The notes: a model not told the origin generated them from the letters alone. A stretch of 42,337 nt of DNA from Nitrospira sp. (GCA_024998645.1 JACOEJ010000018.1:6369-48705), one strand, 5' to 3'. Positions 9,201-16,102 are shown, numbered from the stretch's first letter. Translations and numbers: made by a program.

Positions 9201-9649
9201 TTGCCTTGCGACAGACGATCATGCGGAAGAATTTCCGGAAGGATGCCGTACTTCGCCGGACTGAAGAGGGCGCTGTGGACGCCCAGGCAACCAAGGACGA
9301 TCAGGGGCAGCCAGCCCCCAGCCGGATCGATGAAGAGCGCGACGGTGCCGGCCGCCATCAGGCCGACTTCGACGGCCTTCATCGTGACGATGATGGTGCG
9401 TTTGCTCACACGATCGGCCACGACCCCGGCCACGAGTGAGACCAGCATCAACGGCAGTGTGAAGATGACGAACGTGAGCGTGGTCTGCGATTGGGAGGCC
9501 GATTCAAGATCGGCTCCCGGCGCCAGGGTCGCGGCAATCTGGCGAATGCCGAGTAACGCCACCATGAGTTTCCAGGCGTTGTCGTTAAAGGCGCCGAAGA
9601 ACTGTGCGATCAAAAGGCCGCGAAGCGGATGCGACGATGGAGTGATCAT
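6221..9649 (-). CDS. aas: MFS transporter / acyltransferase / acyl-ACP synthetase fusion (LplT-Aas type)
   Basis: This 1142-residue protein joins three activities that E. coli splits between LplT and Aas. Residues about 1-420 are a 12-segment MFS domain of the lysophospholipid transporter type (AQFFGAFNDNAWK near the start). Residues about 430-640 are a PlsC-type acyltransferase with NHMSLVD (HxxxxD, near residue 442) and FPEGQITRTG. Residues about 650-1140 are an AMP-forming acyl-ACP/CoA synthetase with the phosphate-binding loop FSSGSTGEPKG near residue 785. The predicted role is to import and re-acylate lysophospholipid at the inner membrane. I chose ATG 9649 rather than an upstream start at 9778, because the extra 43 residues do not look like an MFS N-terminus and a good promoter lies inside that stretch. 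It is the first gene of the six-gene run. Confidence 0.9.
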   Translation of the reverse strand: MITPSSHPLRGLLIAQFFGAFNDNAWKLMVALLGIRQIAATLAPGADLESASQSQTTLTFVIFTLPLMLVSLVAGVVADRVSKRTIIVTMKAVEVGLMAAGTVALFIDPAGGWLPLIVLGCLGVHSALFSPAKYGILPEILPHDRLSQGNGILELSTFLAILGGTAVGGILLDGVGSTTWLAPLALTVLSLIGFGASLTVPAVPAARSEGGIASTLGGAVQAVRSNRTLLLAILGSAFFWTIASLVGQDILVYAKTVLALSDSLSGIPLALLSIGIGAGAMLAGKLSGERVEYGLIPMGAFGICTFLLLLGLLGPGLYGTLILMAGLGLSCGLFVVPVNALIQWHSPADRRGSIIALSNTCTYSGVLMGSLSGGIFASLGLSTTGILLAAAAATFVGTLWALWLVPGAFVRLVLILLTKTLYRVRIVEPANVPQTGGALLVPNHMSLVDGFLLIASLDRPVRFVVDAAYATHPLFKWLMDIMRVIPISSSGGPRIILRALRSAGQALDDGEIVCIFPEGQITRTGTLLPFRRGFERIVKGRTVPIIPVHLDRVWGSMFSFVKGRFIWKLPEQIPYPVTVSFGAPQPAGTPAHELRRLVRELGEAAWRLRKADQQPIHRPVISAWRRHPFTFAMADAARPRITGLKALIGTVTLARAMKPHWEGQRYVGLLLPPSVPGALLNVAAALAGKTSVNLNYTVGRVGLESAVTQASLRTVLTSRLFIDKAKLEIPGGVTVLYLEDIAKTISGGAKLIALLLGFFAPTGLLERACGQEQPISLDNLATIIFSSGSTGEPKGVMLSHFAINSNVDGAGQVIHISKADRALGILPFFHSFGYMLLWFYARHNTGIVFHPSPLDVGAIGELCSKYRISLLVVTPTFLQLYLRRCTPEQFSDLRVVLTGAEKLPLRLVQAFQDKFGITPVEGYGVTECAPVISANCPDFRASGFYQVASRRGTVGQPFPGVSVRIVDPETWAILPPGQSGMLLVKGPNVMSGYLGREDLTAKAMKDGWYITGDIATLDDDGFLTITDRLSRFSKIGGEMVPHGKVEEALQQAAGADLQVFAVTGLPDEKKGERLAVLYTIDEATLPSVLDKLASSGLPNLFIPAKNQFVKVEALPILGTGKLDLRGVKRIAMERLATDGTHG

Positions 9650-9685
9650 GTAACCGTGCCTGGGTGAATGGAAATGATTCGCATA

Positions 9686-9714
9686 ACTATGGGGCAAGTG
9701 CACGCGGAGGTCAA
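9686..9714 (-). promoter_or_regulatory. Sigma-70-like promoter for the 9649-to-1 operon
   Basis: On the minus strand a TTGACC -35 (9709-9714) is separated by 17 bp from a CATAGT -10 (9686-9691). Transcription would begin near 9679, about 30 bases before the ATG at 9649, leaving room for the AGG of the ribosome-binding site. The spacing is ideal and each hexamer matches consensus at four or five positions. Its position also argues against the longer reading frame starting at 9778. Confidence 0.55.
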
Positions 9715-9796
9715 AGAAAACGTCGCTCGGAGCGAAGGAATGCGTGCATTCTTTCGTCGTCAGGGGAACTGGTCGCAATGAAACGGGTTTCCGCGT

Positions 9797-11644
9797 TTAT
9801 GATCGAGGCGGGTGATCCGTCGGCAGTCCTTCCAATTCCATAATCCGCAAGGCATTGGTCGTCGGGCAGGGGCCCGGTCGCAGGGTGTAATCGAATTGCA
9901 GTGTGCCGGCGGCGACGGTTTCCTGGAAGTGGCTGTTGGTCAGTCCGGGAATCGATTGGTCGAGGTCGGCAAGCTCCAGATCGTGGGTTGTGACCAATCC
10001 GTAGCCGTTGCCCGTTGCCAGCGCCCGCACATAGGCGCGGCTGCCGATCAACCGCTCACGGTTGTTGGTGCCCTTGAAGATCTCATCAATCAGGAAGAGC
10101 ACCGGGGGAGCGTCTCGATCCTCCGTCGCTTGGAGAATGGTTTTCAGCCGTTTGACTTCCGCATAGAAGAACGACAAGCCCGCATCCAGGGAGTCGTCGA
10201 CGCGAATGCAGCAGGCGAGGCGGCTCCAGGTCCATGCGAAGGTCTGTGCGCAGACCGGCGCACCGGCTTGCGCGAGGCAGAGATTGATGCCGATTGTCCG
10301 GAGGAAGGTGCTCTTACCCGACATGTTTGAACCGGTGACCAGATAAATGGTGCCGGGGCGTGAGAGGGTAATGTCGTTGGTGACTCGCTTGTCCGCCGGG
10401 ATGAGCGGATGGCCGAGTCCGGTGGCTGTCAGAGTTGCAGCGCCTCCGGGAAGCGGCCACACGTAGGATGGATGGAGATAGGCAAAGGTCGCGAGGGCCG
10501 AGGCGGCTTCTACTTCGGCGAGGCAATTTAGCCACAGCGGGAGCAGGTTCTGAATCCGATGTTGGAATTGTTGCAGGCGGAAGGTAAAGAACAGATCCCA
10601 GGGGCAGAGTGCATTGAAAACCAGATGAACCAGCGGATGGGCTTTGACGCTGACGCCATGGAGCACCCACGCCAGGCGCCGAATCAACGCCGACGGGGCC
10701 TTATCCGTTTCTATGAGCACGCGGCAGGTTGCGGCGAGTGCAGATCCCGGTTTCCGGGCGCGTTGTTCCAGAAACTGCAGAACCGTGCCCAGCCTCTCGA
10801 CTTCGTGATGCAGGCCGACGGCATGCTCAAGCAATTCCTCTCCCTGATCGGTCTGAAGAAAGATCACTGCATAGAGGCCGAAGGACATCATCCAATAGGC
10901 CGGCAAGAGATTGAGCAGCGTGCCAAGACCGAGGATCAGTGTGATGACAGCGAGTACGGCCTGGATCGGGAGGACGATGTGCAGATAGGGGAGATGCAGA
11001 TGGTGTTGCAGGATAGCCGTAATGCGTTGCCCGTTGATTTCCGCCTCGCCTGTCAGGCGGGCTTGAACGTTCAACCGATCCCGGAATCCTGTCAGTCGAG
11101 TCAGTTCTCTGACCAGCTGTTGCCTGGTCTGCCAGGTCTGTTTGTCCGGCGGTTGAGTGAGGAGCCAGGATGTGAGCCGGTCGTGGCCCTGTGTGGACGT
11201 GGTCGTGTCGAGGAGATGCAGTAAGGAACGAGGGCCGAGAAGGTCGAGGTCATGCGCATAGAGATGTATGGTGGACTGAATCGGTCGGTCAGGCGGGAGG
11301 GCCTGCCAGTCGAGGCGCAGACGACCGAGGTGTTGGCGCTTGATGCCGGACCACAGCATGAGCCGGTGAATCCGGTGTTCGAGCCTGTTATGATACGCGG
11401 CGATCGTGAGAAATCCGATGAAGAACAACAGGAGCGACCAGTTACCGGCGTCGTAGTGTTCCAGCCGGTAGAGACTCACGGTGATGAGCAGTCCGATCAG
11501 AAACAGGACGCCTCGCCACCGGGAGAGTTGTGTGCTGGCTTGTGTGCCGCGCCGGTGCAGGCGCTCGCCCCGTTGTAGTAGACGGGTGAGTGTGTGTTCG
11601 CGTCTGGCGGTGGCCTGGTCGGACTTCACGATGAGGTCGACCAT
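9797..11644 (-). CDS. Membrane-anchored MutS-family ATPase
   Basis: The 615-residue protein ends in a MutS domain V ATPase. It has Walker A GSNMSGKST at 438-446, the VLFLIDEIFKGTNNRER Walker B/signature block at about 515-531, and LVTTHDLELA at about 120 residues past Walker A. The N-terminal mismatch-reading domain of MutS (FxE motif) is absent. Instead there are hydrophobic segments at about 44-60 and 73-89, and a second hydrophobic cluster at about 222-265 inside the helical lever region. Such MutS-related proteins occur in several phyla without an established role; I would not call it a mismatch-repair protein. The ATG at 11644 lacks a clear ribosome-binding site. It diverges from prmA with 45 bp between them. 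Confidence 0.85.
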   Translation of the reverse strand: MVDLIVKSDQATARREHTLTRLLQRGERLHRRGTQASTQLSRWRGVLFLIGLLITVSLYRLEHYDAGNWSLLLFFIGFLTIAAYHNRLEHRIHRLMLWSGIKRQHLGRLRLDWQALPPDRPIQSTIHLYAHDLDLLGPRSLLHLLDTTTSTQGHDRLTSWLLTQPPDKQTWQTRQQLVRELTRLTGFRDRLNVQARLTGEAEINGQRITAILQHHLHLPYLHIVLPIQAVLAVITLILGLGTLLNLLPAYWMMSFGLYAVIFLQTDQGEELLEHAVGLHHEVERLGTVLQFLEQRARKPGSALAATCRVLIETDKAPSALIRRLAWVLHGVSVKAHPLVHLVFNALCPWDLFFTFRLQQFQHRIQNLLPLWLNCLAEVEAASALATFAYLHPSYVWPLPGGAATLTATGLGHPLIPADKRVTNDITLSRPGTIYLVTGSNMSGKSTFLRTIGINLCLAQAGAPVCAQTFAWTWSRLACCIRVDDSLDAGLSFFYAEVKRLKTILQATEDRDAPPVLFLIDEIFKGTNNRERLIGSRAYVRALATGNGYGLVTTHDLELADLDQSIPGLTNSHFQETVAAGTLQFDYTLRPGPCPTTNALRIMELEGLPTDHPPRS

Positions 11645-11689
11645 ACTGGGAAGGGCTCGTGCTCGTCAATTGATTGTGAGAGAGAAGCA

Positions 11690-12565
11690 ATGACACAGGA
11701 ATGGGTCGACGTCAGTATCCACAGCGCAGTTGATCCTGGAGAATTGCTCGGGTTGCTGGGCGATCCTCACGTGCGGGGCGCCTGGGAGGATCAAGGGGTG
11801 ACCCATCTCTATTGGTCTCGGGATCATTGGAGTGGAGACCAGTTGGGACAGGTCCGCGCCGCGCTGGATCAACTCGATCCCTCCGGGCAGAGCAGCGGGG
11901 CTGTCCATGTCGGGGATCTGCCTCACCAGGATTGGAATCGTCAGTGGGCGCAGTCGGTCAAGCCGCTCCGGGTCGGGCGTCGGCTGGTGATCCGGCCCAG
12001 TTGGGAGTCTGCGTCATTGCTGGACGGTGATCTCGATATTATCCTTGATCCCAAACAGGCTTTCGGGACGGGCCATCACGCGACTACATGCATGCTGCTG
12101 GAGTGGCTGGAGGAGCTGATTCGCGGCGGTGAGACAGTGCTTGACGTCGGGTCCGGCAGCGGTATTCTGGCGATGGCGGCGTTGCGGCTGGGTGCGCAGT
12201 CGGCCGTCGGCGTCGAAATCGATCCTGTGGCGGTGGACTGTGCCCGGGAGTGTGCGGGCCAGAATGTCTTCGGTTCCGAGTTGGAACTCGTTTGCGGGAC
12301 GCTGTCCGATGTGACTATGGGTAAGCTGCCGGATCTGGTGGTCGCAAATATCGATCGGCAAACGCTCTTGCTGCTGGCCGATGAGTTGGCCGCCTACGGC
12401 GCGGCTGGGTCCAGGCTCTTTTTTTCAGGTCTGCTGGTTGAGCAGGTGGAAGAGGTCATGGCACGATATGCCGGCTTGGGGTTGTACCCAGTGAATCGGC
12501 GAGAGCAGGAGGGCTGGGTGGCGATCGAACTGCGTCGATCGGAGTCGTGTGAAGGCAATGCGTAG
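11690..12565 (+). CDS. prmA: Ribosomal protein L11 methyltransferase
   Basis: PrmA trimethylates lysines and the N-terminus of ribosomal protein L11 using S-adenosylmethionine. The 291-residue protein has the family block WNRQWAQSVKPLRVGRRLVI in the linker region, then the SAM-binding loop VLDVGSGSGILAMAAL near residues 149-164, an acidic VGVEIDP strand end, and the catalytic-loop-like DLVVANI. Length matches the family (about 290-300). The ATG at 11690 follows GAGAGAGAAG; a longer frame opens at 11594 but would overlap the divergent MutS-like gene and adds non-conserved residues. The MOSC gene starts 3 bp after its stop, so the next two genes are probably in the same transcript. Confidence 0.93.
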   Translation: MTQEWVDVSIHSAVDPGELLGLLGDPHVRGAWEDQGVTHLYWSRDHWSGDQLGQVRAALDQLDPSGQSSGAVHVGDLPHQDWNRQWAQSVKPLRVGRRLVIRPSWESASLLDGDLDIILDPKQAFGTGHHATTCMLLEWLEELIRGGETVLDVGSGSGILAMAALRLGAQSAVGVEIDPVAVDCARECAGQNVFGSELELVCGTLSDVTMGKLPDLVVANIDRQTLLLLADELAAYGAAGSRLFFSGLLVEQVEEVMARYAGLGLYPVNRREQEGWVAIELRRSESCEGNA

Positions 12566-12568
12566 ATC

Positions 12569-13072
12569 ATGACCAGCAGACGGCCGTTCTATCCACATAT
12601 TCATCAGGTCAGCGTTTCGGACGGCGGGGTACCGAAGAAGCCGGTGAGTGAGGCGCGTGTGACTCTGCAGGGTGTTGAAGGAGATCGTCAGCGCAACTTG
12701 AAAGTTCACGGCGGCCCTGATCGTGCGGTCTGTTTGTATTCGTTGGATGTGATCGAGCAATTACAGCAAGAGGGCCATTCCATCGAGCCGGGCTTCTCCG
12801 GAGAGAATCTGACGCTCGCGGGGCTGGACTGGGGACTTATGCAACCGGGCCTGCGGCTCACCGTCGGGCCTGATGTCGAATTGGAAGTGATGAGCTATAC
12901 ATCCCCCTGTAGCCACAATGGCCGATGGTTCCATGATGGAGACTATCAGCGCATTTCGCAGAAAAAGCATCCAGGCTGGAGCCGGGTGTATGCCAAAGTG
13001 TTGAAGGATGGAGTTGTTCGACCAGGCGATCAGGTGACCGTTCAGACGAAGGCCGGCCGATCCAAGGAGTGA
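12569..13072 (+). CDS. MOSC domain-containing protein
   Basis: This 167-residue protein is a stand-alone MOSC domain, the fold shared with the C-terminus of molybdenum cofactor sulfurase and with YiiM-type reductases. Seen here: VEGDRQRNLKVHGGPDRAV at about 37-55, a PGFSGENLTL block, and the conserved cysteine in YTSPCSHN (near residue 112) that would carry sulfur or bind Mo-cofactor. MOSC proteins of this size often act on N-hydroxylated compounds or handle sulfur; the substrate cannot be told from sequence. It lies 3 bp after prmA and 4 bp before the next methyltransferase gene, in an apparent three-gene operon. Confidence 0.88.
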   Translation: MTSRRPFYPHIHQVSVSDGGVPKKPVSEARVTLQGVEGDRQRNLKVHGGPDRAVCLYSLDVIEQLQQEGHSIEPGFSGENLTLAGLDWGLMQPGLRLTVGPDVELEVMSYTSPCSHNGRWFHDGDYQRISQKKHPGWSRVYAKVLKDGVVRPGDQVTVQTKAGRSKE

Positions 13073-13076
13073 GCGT

Positions 13077-13739
13077 ATGACGTCACGTGTTCTTGAACCG
13101 GAATTGATGGATGATCCTTTGCAGGCCAAGGCCTATGCCGAAGCGGATTTCTCTTCAGAGAATCAGCGCTTCGTCGAGTTGTTCCGGGAGTACTTCCCGG
13201 AGTTTTCCCAGGGGCATGTGTTTGATTTTGGCTGTGGACCTGGCGACATTCCCGTTCGGCTGGTTCGTGCTTTGCCGGATTGTCGAGTCACAGGGATTGA
13301 TGCGTCGCGACCGATGATTGAGTTGGCCGAGCAGGCCATTCGCCAGGCCGGGGTATCTGATCGGGTGACCGTCCGGTGCGAACGCTTCCAGGATCTTGCC
13401 GGAGCCAACCAGGCTGATGCGGCCGTCTCCAATAGCCTGCTCCATCACCTGCCCAATCCGTTGCAGTTCTGGCACAAGCTGAGGCTCTTTGTGAAGCCCG
13501 GCTCGCCGGTGCTGGTCATGGATCTGTTGCGGCCGGAGTCGCCCGAGGCGGCCCAGGCCATTGTGGATCAGTATGCGAAGGGAGCCCCCGATATTCTGCG
13601 CCGCGATTTCTACAACTCGTTGCTCGCGGCATTTACCGAAGATGAAATCGGTGCCCAACTCGCGCAGATGAATCTCACGCGGTTGCTCATTGATGTGCCG
13701 GATGACCGGCATTGGGTCGTTGGCGGCATCATCCACTGA
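13077..13739 (+). CDS. Class I SAM-dependent methyltransferase
   Basis: The 220-residue protein has the Rossmann-like SAM fold: FDFGCGPGDIPVRL (motif I, about residues 49-62), VTGIDASRPMIELA (motif II, with the acidic ribose-binding Asp) and AAVSNSLLHHLPNP (motif IV, about 119-132). Its substrate is unknown. The SNSLLHHLP motif is common in small-molecule and quinone methyltransferases. An AAGGAG ribosome-binding site overlaps the MOSC stop, supporting ATG 13077. Four bases after its TGA the first of the repeated palindromic elements begins, which probably ends this transcription unit. Confidence 0.85.
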   Translation: MTSRVLEPELMDDPLQAKAYAEADFSSENQRFVELFREYFPEFSQGHVFDFGCGPGDIPVRLVRALPDCRVTGIDASRPMIELAEQAIRQAGVSDRVTVRCERFQDLAGANQADAAVSNSLLHHLPNPLQFWHKLRLFVKPGSPVLVMDLLRPESPEAAQAIVDQYAKGAPDILRRDFYNSLLAAFTEDEIGAQLAQMNLTRLLIDVPDDRHWVVGGIIH

Positions 13740-13742
13740 GAA

Positions 13743-13863
13743 GAATGCTGAAAAAGGCCACCAACTTTGTTCTCGTCTCGACAAAATCCTCAACGTAGCC
13801 CAGAGGCTACGCCTCCGGTTTTCTCTCGCCTGCGGCCGCGTTGGATGGCCTTTTTGAGCATCC
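13743..13863. repeat. 121-bp palindromic element, copy A
   Basis: This copy begins GAATGCTGAAAAAGGCCA and ends with the near-complement TGGCCTTTTTGAGCATCC, giving terminal inverted repeats of about 24 bp. The centre holds a conserved ATCCTCAACGTAGCCC block and an AGGCTACGCCTCCGG block, forming an internal hairpin (GTAGCC/GGCTAC). Its layout matches copies B and C base for base over long stretches. No coding capacity for a transposase is present, so it is MITE-like or REP-like. It lies directly after the methyltransferase stop, and its right end contains the ATG of the next gene. Confidence 0.85.
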
Positions 13864-14642
13864 TTCTGATGCTGGCAGGCATCGTTTCTTTAAGTGAGGC
13901 GCAGTTGGACCGGCTCAGACGATCACAGGCCCTGGAGCAGCCGCTTCCCGCGGAAACGCCGATGGTGTTGATTCCTGAAGGTCCATTCGAGATGGGGGCA
14001 GCCGGAACGCAGGCATTGGAAGATGAACGACCTCTGCATCGTGTGGCGCTTGATGCGTTCATGATGGACGTGTATGAGGTGACCACTGCGCAGTATGGCG
14101 CGTTTCTCTCGGCGACCGGGCGTGTGGCTCCTTGGTTGTGGGAGACAGCGAGTATGGTCCAACACAGTGATCGACCTGTGATCGGCGTGGATTGGCATGA
14201 TGCCGATGCCTACTGCCGCTGGAAAGGGAAACGGTTGCCGACGGAAGCCGAATGGGAGAAGGCGGCACGCGGCGTCGATGGGCGGCTGTATCCCTGGGGC
14301 AATCTGGTCCCGACGAAAGAGGTCGCGAACTTCGCGCTGGGGGCACGGTTCAGCTATAGTCAGGTGCTCATGCCGGTGCAGTCGTATGAGTCCGGCAAAA
14401 GTCCCTTCGGTTTGTATCAGATGGCGGGGAATGTGGGGGAATGGGTATCTGACTGGTACAGTGCGAATTATTACGAGCGTAGTCCGGAGACCAATCCATC
14501 GGGTCCGGAGAACGGCCAGTTCAAAGTGCTGCGTGGCGGGTCCTGGTCGGATCTACCCAAGTATCTGCTCACCTACGGGCGATTCAAACTTCCCCCTGAG
14601 ACGCGCAATAGTTACGTAGGCTTCCGCTGCGCAAAATCGTGA
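13845..14642 (+). CDS. Sulfatase-modifying-factor (FGE/SUMF1) domain protein without catalytic cysteines
   Basis: The 265-residue protein starts with a hydrophobic signal or anchor (about 2-22) and continues with a complete FGE-sulfatase/SUMF1 domain: MVLIPEGPFEMG, PVIGVDWHDADAYCRW, GKRLPTEAEWEKAARG, YPWGN, GNVGEWVSDWY, LRGGSW, and a terminal VGFRCAKS. True formylglycine-generating enzymes have paired cysteines shortly after RGGSW. Here that stretch reads RGGSWSDLPKYLLTYGRF with none, so oxidase activity is unlikely and a binding or structural role is more probable. The start is uncertain: ATG 13845 lies inside repeat copy A with no visible ribosome-binding site; ATG 13869 and a TTG at 13767 are alternatives. 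Repeat copies A and B bracket the gene in the same orientation. Confidence 0.8.
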   Translation: MAFLSILLMLAGIVSLSEAQLDRLRRSQALEQPLPAETPMVLIPEGPFEMGAAGTQALEDERPLHRVALDAFMMDVYEVTTAQYGAFLSATGRVAPWLWETASMVQHSDRPVIGVDWHDADAYCRWKGKRLPTEAEWEKAARGVDGRLYPWGNLVPTKEVANFALGARFSYSQVLMPVQSYESGKSPFGLYQMAGNVGEWVSDWYSANYYERSPETNPSGPENGQFKVLRGGSWSDLPKYLLTYGRFKLPPETRNSYVGFRCAKS

Positions 14643-14643
14643 C

Positions 14644-14764
14644 GGCTGCTGAAAACGATCCCCAGCTTCGTTCTCGGATTGAAATAATCCTCAACGTACC
14701 CCAGAGGGTACGCTTCCGGTTATTTCTCTCCTGCGGCCTCGCTGGATGACCGTTTTGAGCAGCC
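14644..14764. repeat. 121-bp palindromic element, copy B (same orientation as A)
   Basis: This copy begins GGCTGCTGAAAACGATC 2 bp after the stop of the FGE-like gene and ends GACCGTTTTGAGCAGCC. The terminal inverted repeats are about 23 bp. The centre again has ATCCTCAACGTACCCC followed by AGAGGGTACGCTTCCGG, with the hairpin arms changed together (GTACCC/GGGTAC instead of GTAGCC/GGCTAC). These paired changes suggest that the folded form is under selection. Its length equals that of copy A. Confidence 0.85.
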
Positions 14765-14777
14765 GTTTTTAGTTGTC

Positions 14778-14847
14778 GGCCTCTCGGCGACGGACCCCAC
14801 CGGTGAAGGAGCTGTCTCGGCAGCTCGGGGTGGGTGGGTGAGAGGCC
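14778..14847. other. 70-bp nested hairpin of unknown role
   Basis: Outer arms GGCCTCTC (14778-14785) and GAGAGGCC (14840-14847) are perfect complements. Inside them a C-rich ACCCCACC faces a GGGGTGGG tract, and the centre is GAGCTG-TCTCGG-CAGCTC. The whole would fold into one long stem in DNA or RNA. No run of T follows on either strand, so it is not an ordinary intrinsic terminator. It lies between convergent genes, among the repeated elements. Confidence 0.5.
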
Positions 14848-14867
14848 TAACGCCTCAGTCGCTAGAC

Positions 14868-14905
14868 TCCCTGCGGCTTTGTTAGATCGTCTATTTGAGC
14901 ATCCT
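14868..14905. repeat. Half copy of the palindromic element (right end only)
   Basis: The stretch CCCTGCGGCTTTGTTAGATC followed by GTCTATTTGAGCATCC aligns with the right-hand ends of copies A and B, which read CCTGCGGCC, then GCTGGATGACC, then TTTTGAGC. The left half is missing, perhaps replaced by the nested hairpin at 14778-14847. Together with copies B and C, it accounts for most of the 388-bp gap between the convergent genes; I see no gene in that gap. Confidence 0.6.
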
Positions 14906-14914
14906 GAATAAAGC

Positions 14915-15029
14915 GGCTGGTCAAAACGGTTATCCGGCTAGGCCGCAGTCGAGGGTAACACCGGAGGCATAGCCTTGGGGCTACGTTGAGGATTTTACCG
15001 AGGTGAGAGGGGAAACGGTTTCAGGAGCC
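14915..15029. repeat. Palindromic element, copy C (opposite orientation)
   Basis: Read on the minus strand, this copy runs GGCTCCTGAAACCG, then ATCCTCAACGTAGCCC, then GGCTATGCCTCCGG, then CTGCGGCC and CCGTTTTGACCAGCC. It therefore has the same order of blocks as copies A and B but is inverted and more degenerate (115 bp). It ends one base before the stop codon of the fibronectin-type gene, so it probably forms that gene's 3' hairpin. Confidence 0.75.
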
Positions 15030-15030
15030 G

Positions 15031-15993
15031 CTAGAGGACGCTTTTGCTGGCTTCGGCGGAGAGAGTGCTTTCATTGCCGGCATTGTCGTAGGCGGAGAGC
15101 GCGAAGAAGTAGGTGGTGTTTCGCTGGAGGCCGGTTACGGTGTAGCTGGTCACTTTCCCAATCACCGTGGGCGATCCCGAAGCGGTGTAATTTCCTGATG
15201 AGGTTCCAAAATAGATCTTGTACCCAGCCAAGTCGCCTTCACTGTTTGCAGACCAGGATAGGGTGACGCTTCCTGTGGAGTTGGCCGGGGGTGGGGTTGA
15301 AGGTGGGGTGGCGGGCGGCGGAGTCGTTGACGAGGGCGTGACCACAGGCGCGGATGGTTGTAGTACGCCTGCTAACCCCGGGCTCATCTGGACAAGCCGG
15401 GACATGGAAGGCGCTAGACTGGCTATGGGGGGACCTGATTGCGCGGCGGCAGTCAATGAAGCCGCCACGGGGATATTACGAGATGCTGTGGGAGCTGCGA
15501 TGTTGCTCAGGGATGACATCGAAAGCGGCCTCGTGGCAATCGGAACTATCGGAGCAATCGTACGGTCACCGACCGGAGCCGGAGTGCTCTTTGATGGATT
15601 TTCTGACCCGGTTTGAGGTGCCGTGATTGGGATGTTTCCCGCTGAAGACAGTCTGGCGCTTGTCCTGGATGAAGGGCTTGGTTCAGACGCGAGGGGAGCG
15701 CTGATAATTGCCGAGGCCGGTTTTTTGGTCAATTTGTGGTGGAGTGTCTGCGAAGAGGGTGTGGTCACCGCCGGCGCAGTGGCTGCAACAGGCCGGGATG
15801 GCATGACCGCGGATTCTGGATGCGGGACGATCGGCGCTGCCGGAGCGTCAGGACGGTGAATAAGGCTATGCTGTTTCGGAACAGCTGTTTCTCCAGCGAG
15901 AACGGGGGCTATGACCGTCGTCGTCAGGAGCCAGGCGCAGGTGGAGAGGATGACAGTTGGTCTGTTTATGTGTGAGGGGTTTTGGGTAGTCAC
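15031..15993 (-). CDS. Secreted fibronectin type III domain protein
   Basis: The 320-residue protein begins with a signal peptide (hydrophobic about 13-31, likely cleaved after VLAG near residue 34). A long Pro/Ala/Ser/Thr-rich region of low complexity (about 40-230) follows. It ends with one fibronectin type III domain (about 230-320) with SVTLSWSANSEGDLAGYKIY, TSYTVTGLQRNTTYFFAL and SAYDNAGNES. The layout suggests an exported protein with a stalk and one adhesion-type module; function is not known. The start is a GTG at 15993 with TTAGG 7 bases upstream. Upstream of it is an AT-rich stretch quite unlike the surrounding GC-rich DNA. Confidence 0.8.
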   Translation of the reverse strand: MTTQNPSHINRPTVILSTCAWLLTTTVIAPVLAGETAVPKQHSLIHRPDAPAAPIVPHPESAVMPSRPVAATAPAVTTPSSQTLHHKLTKKPASAIISAPLASEPSPSSRTSARLSSAGNIPITAPQTGSENPSKSTPAPVGDRTIAPIVPIATRPLSMSSLSNIAAPTASRNIPVAASLTAAAQSGPPIASLAPSMSRLVQMSPGLAGVLQPSAPVVTPSSTTPPPATPPSTPPPANSTGSVTLSWSANSEGDLAGYKIYFGTSSGNYTASGSPTVIGKVTSYTVTGLQRNTTYFFALSAYDNAGNESTLSAEASKSVL

Positions 15994-16102
15994 ATCTGCC
16001 TAATTGTGCTTCGGGTTCTGCTTCACGTAACAAGAGTCCTTAATGTAAGCAATACGTATGCCACGTCTAGTTTATTATTTTCGTGAAACTTATTAATATA
16101 AG

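Noticed and set aside
9650..9778. 43-residue N-terminal extension of the acyltransferase fusion
   Set aside because: It does not look like an MFS N-terminus, and a good promoter for the gene lies inside it.
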